Origin: Clostridia bacterium
GTDB taxonomy: Bacteria > Bacillota > Clostridia > Christensenellales > CAG-138
Reading direction: 5' to 3'
DNA length: 30,912 nucleotides
Assembly (NCBI GenBank): GCA_016293975.1
Contig: JAEDCW010000019.1
Location: 1 to 30,912, forward strand
Of the stretch, positions 8,261 to 16,082 are shown piece after piece. Below the pieces are notes generated by a model. That model was given only the letters and a program-made list of their open reading frames with translations. It did not search any database and was not told the DNA's origin. The translations under genes were made by a program, and so were the position numbers. Within the stretch, counting starts at the first letter, position 1. The number at the start of each line of letters is the position of its first letter.

Positions 8261-8899
8261 TTAGGTACTGCTTTTTACCTCACGGCAAAGATATCCGCTT
8301 CCCGTAGGTGTTATCCTGACTCTTCCGTCCGTCTTTTCTGTCAACTGAGCGCGAAACTCGTCTGCCTTGGACTCTTCAAGAGATACACTCATGGTTACGC
8401 TGTCCGTAAAATTCACGGCGTCCACCTGTGCCGTACTGCGCACAAAGCCCTCTATAGCTCCGTAACGCGAGTAGTCTATATTGACGTCAAACGACACGGC
8501 GCATATGTACTCTATAAGTCCCGCCGCACTGCAGGCGTCCGCCGCACTGCGCGCATAGGCACGTACGAGACCGCCCGCTCCGAGCAATATTCCGCCGAAA
8601 TACCTCGTGGCTATACAGAGTACGTTTGTTATGCCCTTTGCCTTTAATACCTCGAGCATGGGCTGACCTGCCGTACCCTGCGGCTCACCGTCGTCCGAAT
8701 ACCTCGCCGTGAGACCGTCCTCGCCCACTATGTAGGCATAACAGTTATGTGTCGCGTCATAGTGCTTTTTGCGAATAGCGGCGAGTATCTCCTGCGCCTC
8801 CGCCTCGCTCTGCACGGGGAAGCATCTGCCGATAAAACGCGAGCGCTTCTCGGTAAACTCCGCCTCCGATGCGTGCCCTATTGTCCTGTACGGACGCAT
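8261..8899 (-). CDS. yigZ: YigZ/IMPACT family protein (UPF0029)
   Basis: A 212-residue protein of the usual YigZ/YvyE length. The UPF0029 core is clear: HNCYAYIVGEDG, RYSDDGEPQGTAGQPML, then NVLCIATRYFGGILLGAGGLVRAYARSA. A C-terminal DUF1949-type ferredoxin-like half follows. The molecular role is uncertain; eukaryotic IMPACT relatives modulate translation stress signalling. The gene overlaps the tyrS stop: a GTG at 8902 and an ATG at 8899 are both possible starts. I use ATG because GAGGG is 4 bases before it, whereas GTG would be too close. Tight overlap implies translational coupling with tyrS. Confidence 0.93.
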   Translation of the reverse strand: MRPYRTIGHASEAEFTEKRSRFIGRCFPVQSEAEAQEILAAIRKKHYDATHNCYAYIVGEDGLTARYSDDGEPQGTAGQPMLEVLKAKGITNVLCIATRYFGGILLGAGGLVRAYARSAADACSAAGLIEYICAVSFDVNIDYSRYGAIEGFVRSTAQVDAVNFTDSVTMSVSLEESKADEFRAQLTEKTDGRVRITPTGSGYLCREVKSST

Positions 8900-10134
8900 C
8901 ACGCCCTCACTACCCTGACGAAGCCTTTCTTGCCCTTCTTGAGTATGAAGCCTTCATCTAAGCTCGCTTCGTCTGCGCAGCCGAATACATCTGTTATCTT
9001 TTCGTCTCCGCAGAATACCGCGCCGCTCTCTATCATGCGCCTTGCGTCGCCCTTGCTCTTGCAGAGCTTGCCCATTACGAGCAGTTCGGTGTAACGGAGC
9101 TTTGTTGCGGCTATGTCCTCGGCAGTCAGCGCCACCGTAGGCATAGAGGCGATGTCGCCCACTCCCGAGAAAAGCGCGGAAGCGGCGGCCTGCGCCTTAT
9201 TGGCTTCCTCTGTGCCGTGTACCTGCTCCGTGAGCGTGAATGCGAGTACTTCCTTTGCGTGGTTTAGCGCTGCGCCTCCCTCTGCACACAGCGCATCGAC
9301 CTCCTCCATCGGTATGAAAGTAAGCATTGACATGCACTTTTTCACATCCGAATCGGGTACGTTGCGCCAATACTGGTAGAAGTCGTATACAGGACACTTA
9401 TCCGGGTCGAGCCAAACTGCGCCCTTTTCGGTCTTGCCCATCTTCTTGCCCTCGGAGTTTGTAAGCAGACCCGTAGTAAGGCAATATGCGGGCTTTCTCT
9501 CTTTCTTTCTGATGAGGTCAACACCGCCGAGCATATTGCTCCACTGGTCGTCGCCGCCCATCTCGAGCACGCAGTTGTACTTTCTGTTGAGCATGAGAAA
9601 GTCATAGCTCTGCATGAGCATGTAGCTCATCTCAAAGAACGTCAGTCCCGTCTCCATGCGGAGCTTGTAGCACTCTGCGGCCAGCATTCTGTTTACAGAG
9701 AATTCCGTACCTATCTCCCTCATAAAGTCGAGGAAGTTGAGTCCGCGAATCCAGTCGCCGTTATTTACCATGATAGCGGCGTTTTCGCCCTCGAAGCTCA
9801 CAAGTCTCTCCATCTGCTTGCGGAAGCACGAGGCGTTGTGGTCTATGTCCTCCTGCGTGAGCATCTTTCTCATGTCACTCTTGCCCGACGGGTCGCCTAT
9901 CATAGCAGTGCCGCCGCCCAAAAGCGCAATGGGCCTATGACCTGCGCGCTGCATATGCGCCATAGTCATAAGTGCGACATAGTGGCCTACGTGCAAACTG
10001 TCTGCAGTCGGGTCAAAGCCGATGTAAAATGTAACCTTTTCGGTTTCAAGGAGCTTTCGCGTCTCCTCGAGATGCGAGGCCTGCTTGATTAGACCTCTTT
10101 CCGTCAAAATATCGAGTATGTTTCTTTCTTCCAT
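8899..10134 (-). CDS. tyrS: Tyrosyl-tRNA synthetase
   Basis: A 411-residue class I synthetase charging tRNA-Tyr. The HIGH motif appears as HVGH (48-51). The tyrosine pocket includes YIGFDPTADSLHVG and the MLMQSYDF and GGDDQWSN segments, and the KMSKS loop reads KMGKT (231-235). The C-terminal S4-type RNA-binding domain starts near 340 (GKLCKSKGDARRMI). The start ATG 10134 is only 12 bp after the upstream aminotransferase stop and has no close Shine-Dalgarno; AAGGAGAG lies about 20 bases away inside the previous gene, so re-initiation is likely. Many Firmicutes tyrS genes have a T-box leader; none is present at this junction. Confidence 0.98.
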   Translation of the reverse strand: MEERNILDILTERGLIKQASHLEETRKLLETEKVTFYIGFDPTADSLHVGHYVALMTMAHMQRAGHRPIALLGGGTAMIGDPSGKSDMRKMLTQEDIDHNASCFRKQMERLVSFEGENAAIMVNNGDWIRGLNFLDFMREIGTEFSVNRMLAAECYKLRMETGLTFFEMSYMLMQSYDFLMLNRKYNCVLEMGGDDQWSNMLGGVDLIRKKERKPAYCLTTGLLTNSEGKKMGKTEKGAVWLDPDKCPVYDFYQYWRNVPDSDVKKCMSMLTFIPMEEVDALCAEGGAALNHAKEVLAFTLTEQVHGTEEANKAQAAASALFSGVGDIASMPTVALTAEDIAATKLRYTELLVMGKLCKSKGDARRMIESGAVFCGDEKITDVFGCADEASLDEGFILKKGKKGFVRVVRA

Positions 10135-10146
10135 AATGTTAGATTA

Positions 10147-11331
10147 CTAAAGGCTCTCCTTCAGAAGCCCTCCGAGCATCTCAATTCCCTTGCAAATCCT
10201 GTCTATCGGCTCTGCAGAGAAGTTGAGTCGCAATGTGCTCCTGCCTATCGCCGGATCGCAGAAGAAATGTTCACCGGGCACAAAGGCAACTTTATATTCC
10301 TTAACAGCTCTTTCAAACAGCGGCAGTGTCAGAACGCCGTCGGGCATCTTTCCCCATATAAACAGTCCGCCGTCGGGTCTCGTGCATTGGCACTCTTTCG
10401 GGAAGAACTCGTCTATCGCATCGAGCATGGCATTCATCTTGCTATTATATCCGGGGAGTATGGACTCGATATGCGGCTTCATAAGTCCCCTTGCCATGAA
10501 TTCTGCGGCTATTGCCTGGGTAATATTGGCCGTATGCGTGTCGGCACTCTGCTTGCATATCGTCAGCTTTCTGATTTTTTCGGGTGCGCCGAGCGCTGCG
10601 CCCACGCGGATACCCGGAGAAAGTGTCTTTGAAAAGCTGTTTAGCAATATAACCTGTCCCGCATCGTCAAATGTCTTTATGCAGGGCAGAGGTTCGTTTC
10701 TGTAGCGCAGTTCGCAGTACGGGTCGTCCTCTATGACGACCATGTCGTACTTCGCCGCCAGTTCGGCCACTCGCCTCCTTCTTTCGAGGCTGAGCGTGCG
10801 CCCCGTGGGGTTTTGGAAAGTGGGTATGCAGTAGTAGAGCTTGGGACGGTGGAGCTTTATCTTCTCCTCAAGCTCCTCAATAATAACGCCTTCCTCATCC
10901 ATAGACACCGGCACGAGCTTTGCCTGCGCGAGATTGAACGTCTGCAACGCTCCGAGGAATGTCGGCGATTCGACCATTATTGCGTCTCCCGGATTGATAA
11001 ACGCCCTGCAAATGAGGTCAATGCCCTGCATCGAGCCTGTGATTGCAAGCACATTGCTCCTGTCCGCTTTTATTCCCTTTTCCTTGCCTACGTAGTCTAT
11101 ATATGCGTCGAGATAAGGCCCGTAGCCCTCCGTAGCTCCGTACTGAAGCAGTACCGTGCCCTTTTGGGTCAGCAGGTCGTCACAAATTCCCATTACCATG
11201 TCGACGGGAAATGTTTCCTTGGCAGGATTTCCGCCGCCGAATGAAATTATCTCGGGATCCCCAAGCAGTTTGAACAGCTCTCTTATGGCACTTCCCGAAA
11301 CATGTTCCATTCTATCCGCAAACTTAGTCAT
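10147..11331 (-). CDS. PLP-dependent aminotransferase, fold type I (LysN/2-aminoadipate type)
   Basis: A 394-residue class I/II aminotransferase of the kind related to MocR C-terminal domains and to 2-aminoadipate transaminase. It has ISFGGGNPAKETFP at 29-42, the aromatic contact region YGATEGYGPYL, the IEDDPYCELRY strand at 200-210 with the Asp binding the pyridine nitrogen, and the PLP lysine in NSFSKTLSPGIRVG (Lys235). There is no GntR DNA-binding domain. ATG 11331 has AGGAGGT 8 bases upstream. A CTGACA/TATAAG pair with a 16-bp spacer near 11350-11377 is a possible promoter. It is first in a run with tyrS, yigZ and ilvE, consistent with amino-acid metabolism. Substrate range cannot be decided. 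Confidence 0.92.
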   Translation of the reverse strand: MTKFADRMEHVSGSAIRELFKLLGDPEIISFGGGNPAKETFPVDMVMGICDDLLTQKGTVLLQYGATEGYGPYLDAYIDYVGKEKGIKADRSNVLAITGSMQGIDLICRAFINPGDAIMVESPTFLGALQTFNLAQAKLVPVSMDEEGVIIEELEEKIKLHRPKLYYCIPTFQNPTGRTLSLERRRRVAELAAKYDMVVIEDDPYCELRYRNEPLPCIKTFDDAGQVILLNSFSKTLSPGIRVGAALGAPEKIRKLTICKQSADTHTANITQAIAAEFMARGLMKPHIESILPGYNSKMNAMLDAIDEFFPKECQCTRPDGGLFIWGKMPDGVLTLPLFERAVKEYKVAFVPGEHFFCDPAIGRSTLRLNFSAEPIDRICKGIEMLGGLLKESL

Positions 11332-11442
11332 GGTGACATACCTCCTGAACTTATACTTATAGTTATCCTTATGTCAGTTTACCGCAGCAAACATTGGTAA
11401 GCAAGTATATAATAGGCTCTATTCATATTCCGCACCCCACTC

Positions 11443-11565
11443 GCTTTCTTTCTCTCCTCCTCTCCGGAGGCTTTGCCCCTCGAACCTCTCTTTTCCAATG
11501 AGTGCCACCCCTTGACCCCGGCAGGAACTCTTGACCGAACTACGCCCTGCACCCGTATGCACGGA
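11443..11565 (+). repeat. Composite intergenic repeat, copy 2 (partial)
   Basis: It contains GGAGGCTTTGCCCCTC, then CCTCTCTTTTCCAATGAG, then CCCCTTGACCCCGGCAGG, then TTGACCGAACTACGCCCTGC and ACCCGTATG. The first half matches the inverted copy at 19.7 kb almost word for word and the second half matches copies 3 and 4. It lacks the CCCCCTTCCC palindrome. The 403-bp gap between genes here otherwise holds only the two divergent promoter regions. Confidence 0.75.
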
Positions 11566-11734
11566 CATGACGAATAGCAGAGAAATGTGGCGTTAGAGAT
11601 GATAGCGTTCACGCAGCTTGGAACACACTTATTTAACACGCCCCTCACTTTGCAACACTTTCGCACACATACAGCAACATCCTTGGTGTTTAATAGGTTC
11701 AAACCTACAACAAAGGAGGAATTAAAAGACACAA

Positions 11735-13021
11735 ATGAAAGTACGCATCAAACTTAAGACCGGCGACATAATCGAACTCGACATGGAGGAATACCTCAGA
11801 GGCGTCGTGCCCGCAGAAATGCCGCCATACTACCCCATTGAGGCGCTGAAAGCTCAAGCTATCGCCGCACGGACCTATGCAATGCACAGAATAAACCCCG
11901 ACAGGCCCTACGACCTCGCAGCCACAGTCGCAAATCAGGTTTACGACCCCGAAAAAACTCACCCCCGTACCGATTTTGCAATCAAGCTCACAGAGGGTAT
12001 GTACCTCTCCTACGGCGGAAAAGCCATCGATGCGGTATTCAGCGCGACAAACGGCGGCACGATCCGCTCGGCAAAGGAGCGTTGGGGAAATGACGTCCCC
12101 TATCTCATAGAGAAGCCAGACCCCTATTGCAATTTACCTCTGGGCAACAGTCACGGCGTAGGCTTATGTCAGAGGGGCGCAGGCGCAATGGCAGAGCAAG
12201 GTTTCTCGGCAAAAGAAATACAGTGCCACTACTACCATGGCATCGAAATCGAGGGTGCGCCTGCTATGGAGCGCTTTGCGGCTACTGCGATGCAATTCGT
12301 CGGCAAGTCTGTCTACGTCTTGGGAGGTAACGGTGAAACTCTCACGGACATGGCGGACCCTGTGGCGTGGATAAAATCCAAAGAGACCGACTCAGCCGAC
12401 GCCGACCGAGCCATAGCCTATTACAAAGGGCTTCTCGCAAGCGGACTGACCGAAATCCACGCATTCGACTGCTCCGGCTTCGTTTACCACACGCTCAAAC
12501 AGTTATTCCCCACCGCGATGGACATGACCGCAGACGGCTACCTCGCGATGTGCGAACAAATATCGTCCTCTGCACTAACAGACGGTGATCTGCTCTTTAG
12601 GACACAAAACGGTCACGCATATCACGTCGGCATTTACGCAGGCGGCAACGTCATCCACTCAAAGGGGCGCGACTGCGGCGTAGTCTGCGAGCAAATCACC
12701 GATTTGGGCGACACGCACTGGAACACATTCGGCAGATTAAAAATGATTTGGGAAGAGGACGGCATACCCATAATACTAACCGTACAGAAGCCCATGCTCC
12801 AGGGCGAAGCTATACGCGCATTCCAGAAAGGCCTCGAATCGCTCGGCTATGACATCGGCAAGACCGGCGCAGACGGCAAGTGGGGCAAGAACTCACATTC
12901 AGCGCTCGAGCAGTTTATTGCAAACCAGCACAACTCAACATCCCCTGCCAACGCCTATGTACAGCTAAAGCTCGGCGATGAGCTATACACCGGCACGGTC
13001 AGCAGGAAACGCGGGTTTTGA
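11735..13021 (+). CDS. SpoIID-domain + NlpC/P60 + peptidoglycan-binding fusion protein
   Basis: A 428-residue cell-wall enzyme with three parts. Residues about 8-180 form a SpoIID/LytB domain: EEYLRGVVPAEMP with the presumed catalytic Glu28, ALKAQAIAARTYAM, VFSATNGGTI, and SHGVGLCQRGAGAMA. SpoIID domains cleave glycan strands stripped of stem peptides. Residues about 185-335 form an NlpC/P60 peptidase with Cys246 in AFDCSGFV, His297 in YHVGIYAG and His308 following. Residues about 355-400 resemble a peptidoglycan-binding repeat (IRAFQKGLESLGYD, GADGKWG). No signal peptide or transmembrane anchor is visible, so export is unexplained; phage-type release or non-classical export is possible. AAAGGAGGA lies unusually far (about 15 bases) from the only ATG. 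Repeat copies flank the gene on both sides. Confidence 0.88.
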   Translation: MKVRIKLKTGDIIELDMEEYLRGVVPAEMPPYYPIEALKAQAIAARTYAMHRINPDRPYDLAATVANQVYDPEKTHPRTDFAIKLTEGMYLSYGGKAIDAVFSATNGGTIRSAKERWGNDVPYLIEKPDPYCNLPLGNSHGVGLCQRGAGAMAEQGFSAKEIQCHYYHGIEIEGAPAMERFAATAMQFVGKSVYVLGGNGETLTDMADPVAWIKSKETDSADADRAIAYYKGLLASGLTEIHAFDCSGFVYHTLKQLFPTAMDMTADGYLAMCEQISSSALTDGDLLFRTQNGHAYHVGIYAGGNVIHSKGRDCGVVCEQITDLGDTHWNTFGRLKMIWEEDGIPIILTVQKPMLQGEAIRAFQKGLESLGYDIGKTGADGKWGKNSHSALEQFIANQHNSTSPANAYVQLKLGDELYTGTVSRKRGF

Positions 13022-13043
13022 CGGGAGTTTAGGGGGAGGGTGA

Positions 13044-13441
13044 TTACGGGCGCTCTGCGTCCGACCCCCCTTTAAGGAGTTCCACTCCTTTTACATCGGC
13101 AGGGACCCTTTGCCGAACTGCGCTCTGCACCCGTATGGGCGTGAAACAGCTTCCTTAAACCCACCCCACCCCTGCTCAAGCAAGCGACTGTGAGTTATAA
13201 AACAGTAAACGTCGCGCCCTCGCCGTACAGACCTCACCACCCATGCGCAAGCAAACGGGGCGCGGGGCGAAGCCCCACTACCTACTCTCCCCCTTCCCTT
13301 GAGGGAAGGGGGCAGGTGGATGGGTGTGTCGAAGAAGTGAGCGGTCGGTTTTAGGCGTAAAGAGCCCTACCGACGTGCCTTCCTTTTCCATTATTTGCAG
13401 AAGGCTGGGTGGGTCGGCAGAGCGAACGGGTAGTGCTCGGA
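13044..13441 (+). repeat. Composite intergenic repeat, copy 3 (most complete)
   Basis: Modules in order: AAGGAGTTCCACTCCTT; CTTTGCCGAACTGCGCTCTG plus CACCCGTATGGGCG; GCGCAAGCAAACGGGGCG with the hairpin GGGGCGAAGCCCC (13264-13276); ACTACCTACTCTCC; the palindrome CCCCCTTCCC/GGGAAGGGGG (13289-13312); then GTGAGCGGTCGG. A second partial tail (GGCTGGGTGGGTCGGCAGAG) follows at about 13403-13441. Confidence 0.8.
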
Positions 13442-13863
13442 GCAACAACATAATCCCTCACTCGCCCTACATTATAATAGAAGCCTGAATGCTGGAATCC
13501 TTGTTCCTGTACCCATGCGCTAACCGACCGCGCCATGATGAGAACTCCAACCAACCTACGGGCCGCGCAGGAAGCAGGATGAGCCGTACCGCGCAACAGC
13601 TCCGCTTACTTAAAAAGCGGTACTTAAATGCGTGCGTTCCCTTGCCGTCCGAGTATCCGTAAGCCTTCGTGAAACTATTTGCCGATTTACCGTATCTTTG
13701 CCGATTTCAAACGTGTTTCCTCTATGTTGTTTTGCATATCCGGCATATGTTATGTCGTAATTTGTATAGAAATGTATTTATTTGTATTGTTTTTCAATTT
13801 AATATATTAAACGGGAAAATATTACATTATAACCTTATATAATTGAAAATTAACTCTGTAATT
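13442..13863. other. Intergenic region, shifting to AT-rich sequence
   Basis: About 420 bases without a supported gene. The first part holds a tRNA D-arm-like string on the minus strand (about 13520-13545) that does not extend to a full tRNA. From about 13680 the sequence becomes markedly AT-rich up to spo0A. Confidence 0.5.
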
Positions 13864-14100
13864 TCACTGTTTATTTTTTCGCTGCGCACTTTCCTTTCCC
13901 CGGTGCTCATGTAGTGTATTTATTATTTCGTGGTAAAGAAACGGTAAATATTTATTACGCCATCTTTTAGAAACAGATTCGTCCAAATACCACATTTCGT
14001 CAGATAAATGCCTTAAACTCCCGTATTTTGTGCGTTTTAGTGTGGTATATGCCCTAAGCAAAATAATGTCTAATCTATTTTGTTTTATTTTTATCGACAT
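13864..14100 (-). CDS. Small basic hypothetical protein (doubtful)
   Basis: A 78-codon frame in AT-rich sequence, giving a Lys/Arg-rich protein (IKIKQNRLDIILLRAYTTLK) that I do not recognise. There is no Shine-Dalgarno before ATG 14100, only an A/T tract. Its composition differs from neighbouring genes. It could be a chance ORF in the spo0A upstream region. Confidence 0.25.
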   Translation of the reverse strand: MSIKIKQNRLDIILLRAYTTLKRTKYGSLRHLSDEMWYLDESVSKRWRNKYLPFLYHEIINTLHEHRGKESAQRKNKQ

Positions 14101-14150
14101 TATATTTAATTAAATTTCTATTAAATTATATTAAAAGACAAAAATAAGTA

Positions 14151-14179
14151 TAGACGGGCGAAATTTGTGGTGATATAAT
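14151..14179 (+). promoter_or_regulatory. Possible spo0A promoter
   Basis: TAGACG (14151-14156), 17-bp spacer, perfect TATAAT (14174-14179), 75 bp upstream of the spo0A ATG. The -35 is weak, so an activator or a further upstream sigma-H promoter may contribute. Confidence 0.45.
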
Positions 14180-14254
14180 TTAACCATCAAATAAACAGAA
14201 ATTTACATTATTACACAAATACCCCAAGAGGGTTTAGATACAAAGGAGGATACA

Positions 14255-15055
14255 ATGACAAAAAGCAAGATTCTTGTAGCAGACGGCAATGTCCAGTTTC
14301 GCTCAGCAGTCCGTGACTACCTGATAACGCGTGAGAATGTCGGTAAAGTAGATGTTGCCACAGACGGCATGGAAGCGCTCGCAATGCTCAGGCGCGATCG
14401 CTATGATGTTCTTATTCTCGATCTGATTCTCCCAAAGGCTGACGGTCTGTATGTGTTGGAGCAGCTTGCAACAAGTGAAGCTTCCCCCTCCGTAATAGTC
14501 GTCAGTGCTATGAGGCACGAGGACATGGTGCGTCAAGCGTGCTCGTTCGGCGCAAAGTACTACATGGTAAAGCCCGTGGACCCCGAGGCACTCTACAGAC
14601 GCATATGCGACATAACCGATTCCAACGTCATAATAGCGTCGCAGACTGTAGGCATAAGCAATACACCTCGCACTCTCGACGAAAAGATAGCATCTGTTTT
14701 TCTCACCATAGGAATACCGGCTCATATAAAGGGGTATCATTACCTCAGGGACGCAATTAGGATGGTCTACAACCGGCCCGATACGATCAACCGCATCACA
14801 AAGGAGCTGTATCCGACCATCGCCACCCACTTCCAGACATCACCCTCAAAGGTTGAGCGCGCAATACGCCATGCCATAGAGGTCGCCTGGACGCGCGGAA
14901 GAATCGAGAACATCAATCAGCTTTTCGGCTACAACATCTACAGCAAGAACGACAAGCCCACAAACGGCGAGTTTATAGCTCTCGTGGCGGACAAGTTCGT
15001 CATGGAAGATGCACGCGAGCGCGGACGCAGCATAGATATGAAAGCCGCTCAATAA
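14255..15055 (+). CDS. spo0A: Sporulation master regulator Spo0A
   Basis: A 266-residue response regulator. The receiver domain (about 4-125) has the phosphoacceptor Asp56 (DVLILDLILPKADGL), Ser84 and Lys106 (MVKP). The first residue of the usual acidic pair is Asp10, but the second is Gly11 (LVADGNVQF) where family members normally have another Asp, which may alter Mg2+ binding. The C-terminal DNA-binding domain is near textbook: TIGIPAHIKGYHYLRDAI, then SPSKVERAIRHAIEVAWTRG at 196-215, then LFGYNIY and KPTNGEFIALVADK. Phosphorylated Spo0A binds TGNCGAA boxes and starts sporulation. The ATG has AAAGGAGGA at good spacing. The common upstream neighbour spoIVB is absent, and spo0A stands alone near the origin. 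A strong hairpin follows. Confidence 0.98.
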   Translation: MTKSKILVADGNVQFRSAVRDYLITRENVGKVDVATDGMEALAMLRRDRYDVLILDLILPKADGLYVLEQLATSEASPSVIVVSAMRHEDMVRQACSFGAKYYMVKPVDPEALYRRICDITDSNVIIASQTVGISNTPRTLDEKIASVFLTIGIPAHIKGYHYLRDAIRMVYNRPDTINRITKELYPTIATHFQTSPSKVERAIRHAIEVAWTRGRIENINQLFGYNIYSKNDKPTNGEFIALVADKFVMEDARERGRSIDMKAAQ

Positions 15056-15141
15056 TCCGCCCCCAAAAAACACCCGTTTAATCTCGGTTCACCCTTTTCA
15101 CCAACGGTTCACCCATACCATTCCCTCCACATATTTTCCCG

Positions 15142-15168
15142 AAGAACCCCTCATTTGAGGGGTTCTTT
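15142..15168 (+). terminator. Terminator after spo0A
   Basis: AAGAACCCCTC (15142-15152), loop ATTT, GAGGGGTTCTT (15157-15167): a perfect 11-bp stem. Only a short T run follows, but stem strength and position about 90 bp after the stop support the call. Confidence 0.7.
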
Positions 15169-15169
15169 G

Positions 15170-15580
15170 GGTTACGGTTGGGCTCGGGGGATCCCTCGGG
15201 GAAGGCCGTCCCATCGCCCCTCTCTTATGGGCGCTGCCCCTTTTACCCAGGTAGGCAGCCTTGGCCGAACTGCGCCCTGCATCCGTACATATATGTGACA
15301 ATCTCTCCGCCACTGCGCAATCAAACGAGGCGTGAGCGAAGGCCCACTACCTACTCTCCCCCCTTCCCTTGAGGGAAGGGGGCAGGGGGTTGGGTGGGTC
15401 GGAGAAATGAGCAGTCTTGGGTGAGTAGGCGAAACAGTCAACTCTTTCCCTATAACGAACATCGCGTTTACACGACAATGCTTTCTCCTGCACTCGTTAC
15501 GGAATCAGTAAAGCCCCACCCCTGCATCAGCAATCGGGGGGTTGGGTGGGTCGGAGAAATGAGCGGTCTGGGGTGAGTGT
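15170..15580 (+). repeat. Composite intergenic repeat, copy 4, with a duplicated tail
   Basis: It contains TTGGCCGAACTGCGCCCTGC plus ATCCGTACAT, GCGCAATCAAACGAGGCG, ACTACCTACTCTCC and the palindrome CCCCCTTCCC/GGGAAGGGGG (15359-15382). The following tail GGGGGTTGGGTGGGTCGGAG AAATGAGCNGTCT occurs twice, at 15385-15426 and 15535-15578, nearly identical. ORFs across this stretch are repeat artefacts. Confidence 0.8.
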
Positions 15581-15830
15581 GACAGCCTCACCCACCGCCC
15601 CCCTTTTTTCCTCTTTGGTAGGGAGTTGGGTGTCACAAAACGAGAAGCATGGCAAGGCTTAGAACATTGGGTGTACCAAACGCGCGAAGTAGAATCTTGG
15701 GCACGTCAATGAGGCAGAGCTTGTGAACAGACCTCCAGTCACTCTATCTGCCATCCCCCCCGGCGCAGCAAAAAATCCTTGTACGAGGCTCTTGGATATC
15801 AGTTTCGTGCGCTGACCTGCATTTTCACAG

Positions 15831-16034
15831 AAAAAAAGCCCCGGGCCGTGCAACCCGGAACCAAGACTTGAAATACAGTGCAAACCCACAGAACTGAACG
15901 GCAACTCCTCTACTCTACGATCAACGTTGGTGCCGTCGACCAAGAGGCTAACAAGGCAGAACGAAATGATTACGGCACGGAGATGGACCCAAAAGAGGCA
16001 TTTTTGGGTGAATAGCAAAAATTGCTCTCTTTTC
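15831..16034 (-). ncRNA. Candidate structured small RNA with own promoter and terminator
   Basis: On the minus strand an extended -10 promoter (TGTTACAAT) ends at 16041. About 200 nt later comes a GC hairpin CCGGG/CCCGG (15841-15858) followed by seven T residues (15837-15831), which is a terminator. Between them are compact stems: AGCAA/TTGCT (16014-16026), ACCCAAAA/TTTTGGGT (15987-16009, 8 bp), and TTGGT/ACCAA nested within CCTCT/AGAGG. I tested it by eye against tmRNA, SRP RNA, RNase P and 6S features and found no match. A 119-codon open frame covers the same strand (16018-15659) but has no ribosome site and no familiar protein pattern. The identity is unknown; raiA-type or another Rfam RNA remains possible. 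Confidence 0.45.
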
Positions 16035-16040
16035 TATATT

Positions 16041-16049
16041 ATTGTAACA
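16041..16049 (-). promoter_or_regulatory. Extended -10 promoter of the candidate RNA
   Basis: The minus strand reads TGTTACAAT, an extended -10 (TGn + TACAAT). No good -35 exists at 17 bp. A perfect Spo0A-box heptamer, TGTCGAA on the minus strand, lies at 16076-16082, about 42-48 bases upstream of the predicted start. Control by Spo0A is an inference. Confidence 0.4.
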
Positions 16050-16082
16050 CGGATTCTGAAAAAATAAAGAGCTAATTCGACA

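Noticed and set aside
11332..11734. T-box leader for the tyrS operon
   Set aside because: No T-box sequence (AGGGTGGNACCGCG) or specifier-like leader is present on the minus strand upstream of the first gene.
13289..13312. Palindrome considered as terminator of the SpoIID-fusion gene
   Set aside because: The same palindrome recurs within repeats unrelated to gene ends and is not followed by a T tract, so it is a repeat module.
15172..15462. Minus-strand frame giving Pro/Ser/Gly-rich peptides such as HPTPCPLPSREGG
   Set aside because: It is the translation of the palindromic repeat; similar strings arise at each copy and there is no ribosome site.
6403..15580. Regularly spaced repeats considered as a CRISPR array
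   Set aside because: Copies are kilobases apart, differ in module content and have no short unique spacers or cas genes.
16076..16082. TGTCGAA box taken as proof of Spo0A control
   Set aside because: The same heptamer also occurs inside coding and repeat DNA here (for example near 13327 and 25478), so by itself it is only suggestive.
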